A stretch of DNA of 64,000 nt from Trebonia sp963734665 (lineage in GTDB: Bacteria; Actinomycetota; Actinomycetes; Streptosporangiales; Streptosporangiaceae), in contig CAVTIR010000005.1 of assembly GCA_963734665.1 (NCBI GenBank), forward strand, positions 868,001-932,000, read 5' to 3'. Under the pieces are notes generated by a model. The model ran no database searches, was not told the DNA's origin, and saw only the letters and a list, made by a program, of their open reading frames with translations. A program made the position numbers and the translations under genes. Positions 9,058-17,215 of the stretch are shown piece after piece (positions within the stretch are counted from its first letter, which is position 1; every line of letters begins with the position of its first letter).

Positions 9058-9533
9058 TTAACCCGGCGTGGGAGACCACAGTTCTGCTAGTTGTGCGGGG
9101 TTTATGTTGCCGCCGCTGCAGATGATCGCTACCTTCCGGCCGGCGAAACGCTGAGGATCGTCCAGCACCGCCGCTAGGGCGGCCGCGCCGGCCGGCTCCA
9201 CTTCACCGGATTGGCCCGCTCGGGCATGCAGATCACCGCCCGCACTCCGAACAAGTCCGCAGCATAGGCAACCGACTGACCGTGATTGCCGGTCGAGGCG
9301 GCGATAACACCCCGCCGCCGCTCATCCGCGGTCAGCTGGCTGACCAGGTTCACCCCGCCGCGGACCTTGAACGCGCCCACGGGCTGATGGTTCTCGTGCT
9401 TAACCCATGCACAGGCTCCGGTCACTGCATCCAGCGCGGGATAGCGGTACAGCGGCGTTGGCTGCAGGTAGGGCGCGATGCGCTGACGCGCAGCCAGGAC
9501 GTCAGCCAGATCCGGCACCCGGAAAGCAGCCAT
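9058..9533 (-). pseudogene. Threonine/serine dehydratase with an internal deletion
   Basis: The first 111 codons read as a PLP fold-type II dehydratase: TPLYRYPALD, VKHENHQPVGAFKVRGGVN with the PLP lysine in FKVRGG, ASTGNHGQSVAYAA, and VICMPERANPVK. Directly after NPVK the frame breaks, and one frame over comes the normal C-terminal part: VEPAGAAALAAVL, then GRKVAIICSGGNINPAQL, ending at a TAA at 9058-9060. In intact enzymes roughly 150 residues lie between these two blocks. The gene has therefore lost its centre, including half of the catalytic domain, and cannot make an active enzyme. Confidence 0.8.
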
Positions 9534-9724
9534 GCCACGTGTCTACCACGGCACGCCCACAGTGATAAGACAACAGGGCGGCCAGACAGCGCCGACGCCC
9601 CGGCATGGAGGCGCCATCGTCCCAGACCAGCACAGACAGTCACCAGCATCAGGCCTGCGCAGGCGCTCACTGGCCCCGGGCTATGCGCGGCCCCAGGTGG
9701 CTGTGTCCTGACTTAGCTCAGACG

Positions 9725-9925
9725 GAGCTCGGCCTCGGCCTCGGGGATTCCGGCGCTGCCGGGCCGCTGCCGGTCACCTCCTCGCGGACGGGCTGCCTGC
9801 TGGACGCGCTCGACCGCGGCTACCGGGTCCTGGGCCTGGACGAGGCGGCGGGCGGCGGCGGGGTGTTCCGGCAGCTGGTGCTCGCGCGGATCATCGAGCC
9901 GGCCAGCAAGATCGACAGCTTTGAG
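9725..9925 (+). mobile_element. Transposase fragment, IS1634-like
   Basis: About 67 in-frame codons carry a transposase N-terminal stretch: GPLPVTSSRTGCLLDALDRG, YRVLGLDEAAGG, VFRQLVLARIIEPASKIDS. The last motif is characteristic of IS1634/IS4-like transposases of actinomycetes. The catalytic DDE part is absent and no terminal repeats are visible, so it is a scrap of an old insertion, between the broken dehydratase and the serine hydrolase. Confidence 0.6.
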
Positions 9926-9957
9926 CCAACTCAGGCCGGCAATGTAGGCTCCGCGGC

Positions 9958-10872
9958 ATGCGCGAGCTAATCGACGGCCTGGTCCAGTCTGCCCAGAACA
10001 ACGGTATGGAGCTCTACGGCGTACACGTGTACCGCCGGGGAAAGGAGCCGGTCGAGCGGCGGCTCCGCTCGGACGACAGGGAGAACCTGTGGTCGGTGTC
10101 GAAGACGTTCGTGTCCGTCGCGCTCGGCATCGCCGAAGCCGAGGGCCGCCTCGCCCTCGACGACCCCGCGCTCAAGTACTACCCGGAGCTGAAGGGAACC
10201 GCCGCCCCGGGCCTGGAACAGGTCACGCTCCGCCATCTGTTGACGATGACATCGGGGAGCCCGCATTCCTGGCTCGCCGACGAGCCGGTCGAGGTCCCCG
10301 ACCTGGCGGCGGACTTCTTCGCGACCCCCCTCGCGCACGAGCCCGGCAGCTACTTCAGCTACACCGGCACCGGCGCGTACGTGGCGGCCCGCGCGCTGCG
10401 CGCCGCGACCGGCGCCAGCGTCCGCGACTACCTGATGCCCCGGGTCTTCGGCCCGCTCGCCATCCACAATCCCCAGTGGCACACCTGCCCCCTCGGCCAC
10501 CCGGTGGCGGAGAGCGACCTGTTCCTGCGCACGTCCGAGCTGGCCCGCTTCGGCAGGCTGCTGCTGGACGATGGCCGTCACGAGGGCCGCCAGCTGGTCC
10601 CCGCCGGGTACTGCGCGCGGATCGCCGCCGAGAGCGTCGCCACGGTCAACGACCCCGAGGACCAGGGGTTCCGCCTGGCGCCCCGCTACGGCCTCGGCGC
10701 CTGGTGCGGCCACGGCGACGGCACGTTCAGCATGGCGGGCCGCTACGGCCAGTTCTGCATCGTCTCCCCGCCCCGTGAGGCGGTGGTCACGATCACCGCG
10801 CACGTGGAGCCAGGCTCTCCGCGCACCTCGATCACGACCCTGGTCACCGAGGAGCTACTCAACCGCCTGTAG
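9958..10872 (+). CDS. Serine hydrolase of the beta-lactamase class C / DD-peptidase fold
   Basis: 304 residues. Active-site motifs are Ser46-Val-Ser-Lys49 in NLWSVSKTF and a Tyr motif YTGTGAY near residue 133, in place of the more common YSN. Other landmarks are LRHLLTMTSG, FGPLAIHNPQW, SELARFGRLLLDDG and a C-terminal AGRYGQFCIVSP in the position of the KTG/HxG strand. No signal peptide is present, so it is probably a cytoplasmic esterase or peptidase and not a cell-wall enzyme. The ATG at 9958 is the first in frame after the transposase scrap. Confidence 0.88.
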   Translation: MRELIDGLVQSAQNNGMELYGVHVYRRGKEPVERRLRSDDRENLWSVSKTFVSVALGIAEAEGRLALDDPALKYYPELKGTAAPGLEQVTLRHLLTMTSGSPHSWLADEPVEVPDLAADFFATPLAHEPGSYFSYTGTGAYVAARALRAATGASVRDYLMPRVFGPLAIHNPQWHTCPLGHPVAESDLFLRTSELARFGRLLLDDGRHEGRQLVPAGYCARIAAESVATVNDPEDQGFRLAPRYGLGAWCGHGDGTFSMAGRYGQFCIVSPPREAVVTITAHVEPGSPRTSITTLVTEELLNRL

Positions 10873-10990
10873 AACTAGCGCCACCAGCGGATCTCGCGGG
10901 CGATGCTGGCGCCGCTGGTCCGGCCGAGCCCTGACTTGGCTCACGTTCGCGTGATCGCCGGGGTCGTTCGGGCCTTGGCAGCACTTGCAG

Positions 10991-11257
10991 TCAGTCAGCG
11001 CTCACGACGTCCCGCACGCAGTCCCGGGGGAACCGAGCCACGGCGACCTCAACACGGGGACTTGGCTTCACGGTGCGGGCGGTGACTTGAACCTGAAGGC
11101 CTACGGCGATATCCGTAAGAACCCCGAACACGATGTGCTCTTGGTGGGCAGTCTTGTCCGTCAGCCCAGTGACCGCGTGTGCCCAGACATCTACCGCAGT
11201 CCCGTCAGCAAGCGTCACGATCCAGTGTGACGGCGGTCCGGCTGCCAGCTCCATCAC
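10991..11257 (-). CDS. Small conserved-looking hypothetical protein
   Basis: 88 residues. The core PPSHWIVTLADGTAVDVWAH, then VFGVLTDIAVGLQVQVTART and RVEVAVARFPRDCVRDV reads as a folded beta-rich small protein and not as a GC-driven shadow. Small proteins of this kind occur widely in actinomycetes without an assigned role. The gene is alone and convergent with the serine hydrolase. Confidence 0.6.
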   Translation of the reverse strand: MMELAAGPPSHWIVTLADGTAVDVWAHAVTGLTDKTAHQEHIVFGVLTDIAVGLQVQVTARTVKPSPRVEVAVARFPRDCVRDVVSAD

Positions 11258-11612
11258 TGCGTGCCTCCAGCTAGTTAAGGGAGCCGGGTCTGGTGGGGTC
11301 TACTCAGGACGCCGATCGCGCGTCTCGCGTGCGGTCACCCCGTGAACTGCCTCTTACTCCCACTAGTTTGGTTCAGCACCTCGGGCACCCCGGCGGCGCC
11401 TGTTGTCGGGACGACCGGAGCCTCGCACATCCTTGCCCTAGCCGACAAGCGGATATCTACGCATTCATTGCCTAGAAGGCTCCCAATTCGAATTTCTGAA
11501 CTGCTGGCCACGCAACGGGCACGCCGTGGGGGCGGCGGGTCGCGGGTTCGCGCCACCGGGCGGTCTCGGAACTAGACTCGAGGGCAACGGTGGTGAGTGG
11601 AGGAAGCTGCGT
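11258..11612. other. Intergenic region without a recognisable gene
   Basis: 355 bases. Short frames on both strands have no family motif. Nothing else is seen apart from the ribosome site of the small gene that begins at 11613. Confidence 0.5.
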
Positions 11613-11825
11613 GTGACGGCGGAAGCGTCGGAGATGGTGACGGTCCCTCGTGCCGAGCTTGACGCGCTGCGGGCTGAGGTGAGGCGGCTTCGGCGTGAGG
11701 TCGGGCGGGGCGTCGCCCGGGCTCGCATGGAGGCGGACTCTGGTCCGGGTGACGGCGCGCTTACCCTGTCGCGCAGTGAGCTCGCGGAGGCGTGGGGCAT
11801 CGGTGAGTGTTGTCGATGGGGTTGA
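11613..11825 (+). CDS. Small coiled-coil protein, possibly truncated
   Basis: 70 residues from a GTG with a GGAGG site 7 bases before it. The sequence starts VTAEASEMVTVPRAELDALR and continues with a charged heptad-like stretch (AEVRRLRREVGRGVARARME) and LSRSELAEAWGI. The final residues after AEAWGI look out of character, so a frameshift or truncation near 11800 is possible. It may be an antitoxin- or DNA-binding-like coil; no partner gene is visible. Confidence 0.35.
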   Translation: MTAEASEMVTVPRAELDALRAEVRRLRREVGRGVARARMEADSGPGDGALTLSRSELAEAWGIGECCRWG

Positions 11826-12127
11826 CGACCATAGCCCGCTCCGCCCACAGCGACGGCCGCTTCGTAAGCGTCACTACACGATGCGGTGGAACGCACTGAT
11901 CTGCCGCGATCCGCGCTTGGCCCGGCGCCGGGCTGCCCTGGGATAAGCCGCGAGTAGCGAAGGACTCGGCCTCGCGCAGGAGACGGCCGGCGTGGTGGTT
12001 CCTCGGCCGACCCGCGTGACGAAAGCGGATCCGGGCTGGCTTTCACCTCGCGGCCGCGGCGCCCCAGGACCATGATAGGTGGGCCGACGTCCCCGGGAAC
12101 GGGTCAGCAACGGGCCGTGCGAAAAGG

Positions 12128-12235
12128 ATGAATGAATCCCGTATGTTTTCGAAGATCATCGTTATGGTCGTGTTAGCGGGCGTTGCCGGGGCTCGCGGCG
12201 CGGCTAGATTTGGTGCCGCGATCAAGGAGGAATGA
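12128..12235 (+). CDS. Very small membrane peptide, first gene of a two-gene unit
   Basis: 35 residues: MNESRMFSKIIVMVVLAGVA, then a short basic and small-residue tail ending AAIKEE. One transmembrane segment spans about residues 8-22. An AAAAGG site directly precedes the ATG. The stop codon TGA overlaps the start of the next small gene (TGATG), which suggests translational coupling, and the ribosome site of the second gene lies inside the end of this one. Codons are less GC-rich at third positions than in the neighbours. Function unknown. Confidence 0.45.
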   Translation: MNESRMFSKIIVMVVLAGVAGARGAARFGAAIKEE

Positions 12236-12369
12236 TGAACCACAACGTGACCCAGGGCGTAGGGGACCCACTGGCCCGGATCGGCCGGCGGGTTGCCGCT
12301 ATCGTCGCCGAGTGCAACTACGCCGCGACCCGGATGAGCAGCTCGCGGAGCACCCCAGCGCTTTTCTAA
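12235..12369 (+). CDS. Very small basic protein, second gene of the unit
   Basis: 44 residues with the centre DPLARIGRRVAAIVAECNYA and the tail ATRMSSSRSTPALF. A near-perfect AAGGAGG site ends 4 bases before the ATG at 12235; an ATG three bases upstream is too close to it. An amphipathic helix (LARIGRRVAAIVAEC) is followed by an arginine/serine-rich tail. The strong ribosome site, the overlap with the upstream peptide gene and the hairpin 68 bases downstream support real expression. No family is recognised. Confidence 0.5.
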   Translation: MNHNVTQGVGDPLARIGRRVAAIVAECNYAATRMSSSRSTPALF

Positions 12370-12867
12370 CCCGGGACCAGCGCCCGGGCCGGGCGTCGGA
12401 CTCCGGATCCCGGGCCCCGCTGCTGCACGAACCAGCCGCTGGCCGGCCGGGCCCACGCCCGGCCGGCCAGCTTGGATTTCGGCAACGGTTCCCTAACCTG
12501 GCGGATGGACAGGTCTGTTCCGTGTGGCCAATTGCGGGCGCTGTGCTCCTCACCAAAAGCTGATCATCGCCGGGTGGGAGCCGCTTGCCGCGTCGCTCGG
12601 CGGCGGATCAGCCCGACGGGTCACTTTGCGTGATACGGTCGCGCCGATGACCCGGAGGGACCGACATTCTTAGCGAACGGACAGAACGGCCCATTCTGGA
12701 CGCCTCAATTGTAGAATGTCGAGCTTTGTAAGCCGCTCCAAACGGCTCGGCGCGTGGTTATCAAGAGCTCCCTGCACCGTTGGCGATCTCCACTACGGCC
12801 TAGCAGGCAGCGGCCAAGCCAATATGTTTATGCATAGCCAGCGCTCGAAGTGATCGGTTAGTAGCGA
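12370..12867. other. Intergenic region holding one terminator hairpin
   Basis: 498 bases between the small two-gene unit and the convergent lipoprotein gene. Apart from the hairpin at 12438-12471 I see no gene. Base composition falls to nearly half A+T between about 12650 and 12850, unlike the rest of the window, which fits non-coding DNA. Confidence 0.5.
12438..12471 (+). terminator. Strong hairpin downstream of the small two-gene unit
   Basis: Perfect 15-base-pair stem GCTGGCCGGCCGGGC / GCCCGGCCGGCCAGC with a 4-base loop CCAC. It has no long T-run, as is usual for actinobacterial terminators. Its position points to termination of the small unit at 12128-12369. Confidence 0.65.
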
Positions 12868-13614
12868 TCACAGATCGGCGGTCAGGGCGTTGTACATCTG
12901 CTGAATGGTCGCCGCGGGTACGGCGGGCTTAATGCCCTCACTGATGTTAAAGCCCCAGCCGTTACTCAGTATGCAGGCGATGTCCTGGCCCGAGCCGCCC
13001 GAGCCAATTTCGCCAGCCTCGACGACGCACGGTTTACCGAACGCAAGCCGGCTGGCACCAGTGCCTGCGTAGTTCACCGCGGCCGGTGCCGGAGTCAGCG
13101 CGATGCTGAACGAGTCCTGTTCCTGATCAGTTGCGTCACCGCAGGAGGCATGGGTCTCGCCGTTGGGGTCGAGGTTGCCGACGGTGTCAGCCTCTCCCAG
13201 GCCGACACCGAAGTATGACGTTACATACGGGTAAGTCTTTGGATTGTCCTGAGCAGTTAGCACTCCGATCGTAGTGAGGACCGCCTTGCTATCCCCGATG
13301 AAGCGGGCACAGAACGAGCTCGCGTCTTCGAAAGCCGTCTCGGAAATCCCCTGCTGGACTTGGCCGTCTTCACAGGCGGCGGGATTGCCCTGGCAATCGG
13401 CGATGAGCTTTTCATAGAGCTGCGAGAGTGTCCCGTCTGCGGCAGCCGGACTGCCTGTCGTCCCGGAATCGCCCGGCGCGGAACTCGCCGCTGGGGCCTG
13501 GCTTCTTCCGCTTGACAACGCTGTCCCCACCGACGATGACGCACACCCGGTCAGCAGCAAGACGATCGCCGTAACCGCGACCAGCGCCCTAGCGCTGGAC
13601 TCTCTACTCTTCAT
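12868..13614 (-). CDS. Secreted lipoprotein, function unknown
   Basis: 248 residues. The N-terminus has a signal peptide with a lipobox, ALVAVTAIVLLLTGC, giving Cys near residue 24 for lipid attachment. A Ser/Ala/Gly-rich linker follows (SSGRSQAPAASSAPGDSGTT), then a globular domain with several Cys residues (DCQGNPAACEDG, SSFCARFIGD, HASCGDA, GKPCVVEAG, DIACILSN). Paired cysteines suggest disulfides outside the cell. The start at 13614 gives the expected KSRESS basic tip; an upstream start would add a Cys-rich non-signal tail. No domain is recognised. Confidence 0.75.
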   Translation of the reverse strand: MKSRESSARALVAVTAIVLLLTGCASSSVGTALSSGRSQAPAASSAPGDSGTTGSPAAADGTLSQLYEKLIADCQGNPAACEDGQVQQGISETAFEDASSFCARFIGDSKAVLTTIGVLTAQDNPKTYPYVTSYFGVGLGEADTVGNLDPNGETHASCGDATDQEQDSFSIALTPAPAAVNYAGTGASRLAFGKPCVVEAGEIGSGGSGQDIACILSNGWGFNISEGIKPAVPAATIQQMYNALTADL

Positions 13615-13951
13615 GCATCTCTCCCGCTCGCGCCCGCAACTGCGCGCACACTTCACGCGGATCCCCCGCGTCGTCCGTCGCCCCCGGGCGCAATCCCACC
13701 ATCAACCCCGCGGAGCCCCGGAACCGCCGCCGAGGACGGCCTGAAGCTGCTCGCCAGCTGGTCCGCCACAACCGGACAGGAGCAGGACGCGGAATCCACG
13801 AGCAACCCGCCGACCCGGCAGCCCTGACGGGCGGCACCGGCCCCTACCGGCACTCAGCAGCGACTGTCACCCGCGATGCCGAACGGGTAGATCTGAGCCG
13901 GGCACAGGATTTACGAACATTTACGGCGGTGAGGCGCGGGGCGCCGGGATA
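13615..13951. other. Divergent intergenic region between lipoprotein and acetamidase-like genes
   Basis: 337 bases that must hold both promoters. No convincing palindrome, gene or repeat is seen. Confidence 0.45.
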
Positions 13952-14968
13952 ATGCGTTTTATGGTTTTGCATCGCATTGACCCGGCGCCCGAGACGACGG
14001 TCAATTGCTTCTCCGCTGATCACGCGCCGCGGCTGCGTGTCGACCCCGGGGACACTATCGTCGTGGGGTCGCTGGACGCGGCCGGCACCCTGTCGCCGCA
14101 CCGGTTTCCCGGTGACACCGGGCAGCCGACGATGTTCAGCTCCGGCGGGCCCGGGCACTGCCTGACCGGGCCGGCCGCGGTCCGCGGTGCGCGGCCCGGG
14201 GACATACTCGCGGTGCGGGTGTTGTCGCTGGAGCCCGGCTCGTGGGGGTGGACGGTGGCGCCCGGCGCGTTGGACCGGCCGGTCGCGCGGCGGCTCGGGC
14301 TAACCGGCGAGGCGGACCGGGCCTGGCTGCTGTGGGAGGTCGACGCCGCCGCCGGGACCGCGACCGCGAACGGGAAGTACACGCGGCCGCTGTCCCCGTT
14401 TCTTGGCGTGATGGGCACCGCGCCGGCCGCGCCGGGAGAGCATTCCACCATCCCGCCGCGCGCGGGGTCGGGCGGGAACATCGACTGCAAGGAACTTGTC
14501 GCCGGTTCTGTCTTGTACCTGCCGGTGCAGGTGCCGGACGCGCTGCTGTACCTCGGCGACGGGCACGGCGCGCAGGGCGACGGCGAGGCGTGCGGGACGG
14601 CGATCGAGTGCCCGATGACGACCACCGTGACGGTGGATATCGCGGTTGACCGGCCGTTGGCGTCGGTGCACGCGGAGACGCCCGCCGGACTGGTGACGTT
14701 CGGCTTCAGCGAGGACCTGAACTCGGCGATGGGCGACGCGCTGGACGCGATGGTGACGTGGATGGCGTCGCTGTACGGGGCGTCGCGGCCTGAGGCGCTG
14801 GCGCTGGCGAGCACGTGCGCGGACCTTCGGGTGACGCAGGTCGCGAACGTGACCTGGGGCGTCCACGCGCTGCTGCCTGCCGGGCTGTTGACCCAGCGGG
14901 AACGAATTCCCGGTGGGCGCACGAGAGCTTTCGACTCCAGCCATTGCAGCGTGCCGCTTGATCCATGA
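13952..14968 (+). CDS. Acetamidase/formamidase family protein
   Basis: 338 residues. Family motifs are HAPRLRVDPGDTIVVGSLDA, the Gly-rich GHCLTGPAAVRGARPGDILA, GSGGNIDCKELVAGSVLYLP, LLYLGDGHGAQGDGEACGTA and ECPMTTTVTVDIA. These include the metal-side Asp, Cys-Lys and DGHGxQGDGE residues of the FmdA/AmdA beta-sandwich. The reaction would be hydrolysis of formamide, acetamide or a related amide to acid and ammonia. The C-terminal 25 residues after WGVHALLP look like extra sequence. It is a single-gene unit with no adjacent transporter or regulator. Confidence 0.88.
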   Translation: MRFMVLHRIDPAPETTVNCFSADHAPRLRVDPGDTIVVGSLDAAGTLSPHRFPGDTGQPTMFSSGGPGHCLTGPAAVRGARPGDILAVRVLSLEPGSWGWTVAPGALDRPVARRLGLTGEADRAWLLWEVDAAAGTATANGKYTRPLSPFLGVMGTAPAAPGEHSTIPPRAGSGGNIDCKELVAGSVLYLPVQVPDALLYLGDGHGAQGDGEACGTAIECPMTTTVTVDIAVDRPLASVHAETPAGLVTFGFSEDLNSAMGDALDAMVTWMASLYGASRPEALALASTCADLRVTQVANVTWGVHALLPAGLLTQRERIPGGRTRAFDSSHCSVPLDP

Positions 14969-15391
14969 ACCGTCGCAGCAACGCCACTCTTCGTAGAGTA
15001 TGCGCATGACATTTGAGCCTGTAGGTTCAAGAACTCAGTCCGTTCGTCGTCGTATTACTCCTGCGTCCGACTCTCATGCCGAGATGAAGAACATCTGCGC
15101 ATAGCTCCTGTACGCAGAACAGGATTATCTGTGCGCCGTTAGCCGTGCGGGTCGGCGGATCCTAATACGGCAGTCGGATTTCATCCGGTAGAACGGGAGT
15201 GATCCGTGAGTCCTCGCTCTGGTAGTGCCGATCGGTGACTGTCGGGATGCGCATGCTGCTGGAGAGCGGCGATACGCGCGGTCTTTTGCGCCGCGCATGG
15301 TTGCGGTGACGTGGGCGTAACTGTGTGCGGAGTCTGATCCGGTGCGTCGAGCGTCGAGGAGTCGCGGCTGAAGGTCTCTGCTGTGCCGCGT
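14969..15391. other. Intergenic region with one half of an inverted repeat
   Basis: 423 bases with no supported gene. On the minus strand a frame ends in DEIRLPY-stop at 15162, and the same C-terminal signature reappears in mirrored orientation near 16920. Confidence 0.45.
15162..15182 (-). repeat. Left copy of an inverted repeat around the MerR/SDR pair
   Basis: Reads GAAATCCGACTGCCGTATTA on the minus strand, two mismatches from the plus-strand copy at 16902-16921. In both copies the repeat is the end of a frame reading (E)(I/V)RLPY-stop, so they look like two remnants of the 3' end of related genes. Confidence 0.55.
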
Positions 15392-15856
15392 TCACATGGT
15401 GATCGGCGTGGCTGACGCGACGCGAGCCGGAGTTGGGCCAGATGCGGTCCGCGTTGCGTCGGTAGGGTTGTACGGCGCCCAGGCAGGCTCACGCAGAGCA
15501 GGGCAGTGCTCGGGAGTTGGATGGTTCGCGATGTCGATCATGCGGTCGAGAGCGTCGCGGGCTGCGGCAAGGTCGGCCATGGCGGCGGTGATGCGGTCGC
15601 GCTCCGATGCCAGCAGTTCGAAGGCTTTGGGGGAGGCGTCCCCGGTATCGACGCAGGGCAACAGCAGCAGGATGGTTCGGCTGGGCAGGCCGGCGGTGAA
15701 GAACTGCTGGATCAGCCGGACACGTTCGACGGCTGACTCGGGGTAGGTTCGCTGGCCGCTGTGGGTGCGTTCCGAGGAAAGCAGACCCTGTTCTTCGTAG
15801 TACCGGAGAGCTCTGGTGCTGACCCCCGCCCGGTGTGCGATCTCGCCTATCCGCAT
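15392..15856 (-). CDS. MerR family transcriptional activator/repressor
   Basis: 154 residues. The N-terminal winged helix is classical: MRIGEIAHRAGVSTRALRYY, EEQGLLSSERTHSGQRTYPE, SAVERVRLIQQFFTAGLP. A coiled-coil dimer helix follows (ELLASERDRITAAMADLAAA, RDALDRMIDIA). A single Cys (LPCVDTGD) lies between. The ATG at 15856 follows an AGGAGG site; an in-frame start 54 bases upstream would overlap the promoter. It is divergent from an SDR gene, with a MerR-type promoter between them. Confidence 0.88.
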   Translation of the reverse strand: MRIGEIAHRAGVSTRALRYYEEQGLLSSERTHSGQRTYPESAVERVRLIQQFFTAGLPSRTILLLLPCVDTGDASPKAFELLASERDRITAAMADLAAARDALDRMIDIANHPTPEHCPALREPAWAPYNPTDATRTASGPTPARVASATPITM

Positions 15857-15894
15857 CTGCGTCCTCCTCTGACTCCGGCTTCGCGGTTCTCGAC

Positions 15895-15926
15895 TTGACC
15901 TTGACGCCAATGTGAAGTTTTAAGGT
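15895..15926 (+). promoter_or_regulatory. MerR-type promoter/operator with a long spacer
   Basis: A -35-like TTGACC (15895-15900) and a -10-like TAAGGT (15921-15926) are 20 bases apart, longer than the normal 17. In the spacer is an imperfect palindrome, ACCTTGAC-N6-GTGAAGTT. Overlong spacers with a dyad are the mark of promoters untwisted by MerR proteins. It would drive the SDR gene at 15991. Confidence 0.5.
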
Positions 15927-15990
15927 AGCCGATGCCGAGCCGGATGCGGCTCGCCGAACCCGAGAGACCTGCGCAGAAAGCAAGGAACCC

Positions 15991-16716
15991 ATGAACGTCA
16001 CCGACCAGATCGCCCTCGTCACCGGAGCCAACCGCGGTATCGGCCGTCAGTTCGTGCTCGAACTGCTCGAGCGCGGGGCGAGCAAGGTCTACGCGACGGG
16101 CCGCCGCCCCGAGAGCCTCGACTTCGACGACCCCCGGGTGGTGCCGCTGCGACTCAACATTGTCGACCACGAGTCCGTCATCGCGGCGACAGCGACCGCG
16201 CGGGATGTGACCATCCTCGTCAACAACGCCGGCATCTCGACCGGTGCCGCCCTCGTCACGGGCGACCTGGACGAGATCCACCGCGAGATGGACACGCACT
16301 TCTGGGGCACGCTCGACGTGATCCGCGAGTTCAGCCCCGTCCTCGCGGCCAACGGCGGAGGCGCGATCGTGAACATCCTGTCGGCGCTGTCGTGGTTCGC
16401 TAGCCCGGGCGCCGGCTCGTACGCCGCCGCCAAGGCTGCGGGGTGGAACATGACGAACGGCGTCCGTCTCGAGCTCGCGGCTCAGGGCACGCTCGTCCAA
16501 GGCGTTCTGCTCGGCGCCGCCGACACGGACCTCATGGCTGGATACGACGGACCCAAGATCGATCCCCGCGACGTGCCGCGCCGCTCGCTCGAGGGCCTGG
16601 CCGCCGGCTCGATCGAGGTGATCGTCGATGACTGGACCGCAATGGTGAAGGCGTCGCTCGCCGGCGACCCCGCCGCGTTCTACGCACAGATCACCGAGTT
16701 GCTCGGTGCGAGTTAA
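15991..16716 (+). CDS. Short-chain dehydrogenase/reductase
   Basis: 241 residues. NAD(P) loop TGANRGIGR near residues 12-20, NNAGIS near 85, catalytic Ser in NILSALSWFASPG and the Tyr-x3-Lys pair in YAAAKAAGW. This is a complete classical SDR. A downstream HxG-type variable region probably sets substrate choice. It is probably controlled by the divergent MerR protein; a role in redox or xenobiotic stress is inferred from that context. Confidence 0.92.
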   Translation: MNVTDQIALVTGANRGIGRQFVLELLERGASKVYATGRRPESLDFDDPRVVPLRLNIVDHESVIAATATARDVTILVNNAGISTGAALVTGDLDEIHREMDTHFWGTLDVIREFSPVLAANGGGAIVNILSALSWFASPGAGSYAAAKAAGWNMTNGVRLELAAQGTLVQGVLLGAADTDLMAGYDGPKIDPRDVPRRSLEGLAAGSIEVIVDDWTAMVKASLAGDPAAFYAQITELLGAS

Positions 16717-17215
16717 GCGGCCAGCTCCGCGAAGCGCGCCTCGAACCCTCCCGCTATAGTGGCCGAACAGGCCGTTCCTTGAGCAGATCGCGTCACACCA
16801 TGATGATCACGGAGAGGCCCGCATTCGTTCCGGCCTCCAGCGCCCACCTGATGAGCCGAGAATCCTTGCAGCTCAACGGCACTAACCGCACGTCAGCCCA
16901 CGAAGTCCGACTGCCGTACTAAGCCGCGCTAAATCGATCTGCATGACTTGGTTTTACTTTTCGTCTTGGTAATCATGGCGGTGCGTTACACCGATTTCGG
17001 AGGAGCGGGACCCCGCCGGTGGGGTGCGGTGGCGTGTCATTGGCCGTGCGTTCTTTAAGAGCGCCGCTCCGGGCGGATCCAGGCCTGACGCGCTGCGGCA
17101 GGCACTGCGTCGCCCTCTCGCCAGAGCCCCGAAAACAGCACCTAACCTGCGACGACTACTTTGTCCGACGCCCTGGAACGCAGCCGCCCCGGCCGCCGGC
17201 AGTAGCTGACTCGTG
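16717..17215. other. Intergenic region with the right half of an inverted repeat
   Basis: 499 bases between the SDR and the convergent sigma/membrane gene. No supported gene is seen. A short frame reads MSRESLQLNGTNRTSAHEVR and stops after LPY at 16922, a likely relic of a gene end. Confidence 0.45.
16902..16923 (+). repeat. Right copy of an inverted repeat around the MerR/SDR pair
   Basis: GAAGTCCGACTGCCGTACTA on the plus strand, mirrored against 15162-15182 with two mismatches in 20. Together the copies frame a 1.7-kb block containing only the MerR and SDR genes. Confidence 0.55.

Noticed and set aside
11500..11580. Possible tRNA, from a GGTTCG-type loop near 11546
   Set aside because: No acceptor stem or anticodon arm can be folded around it. 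No other tRNA or rRNA was seen in the window.
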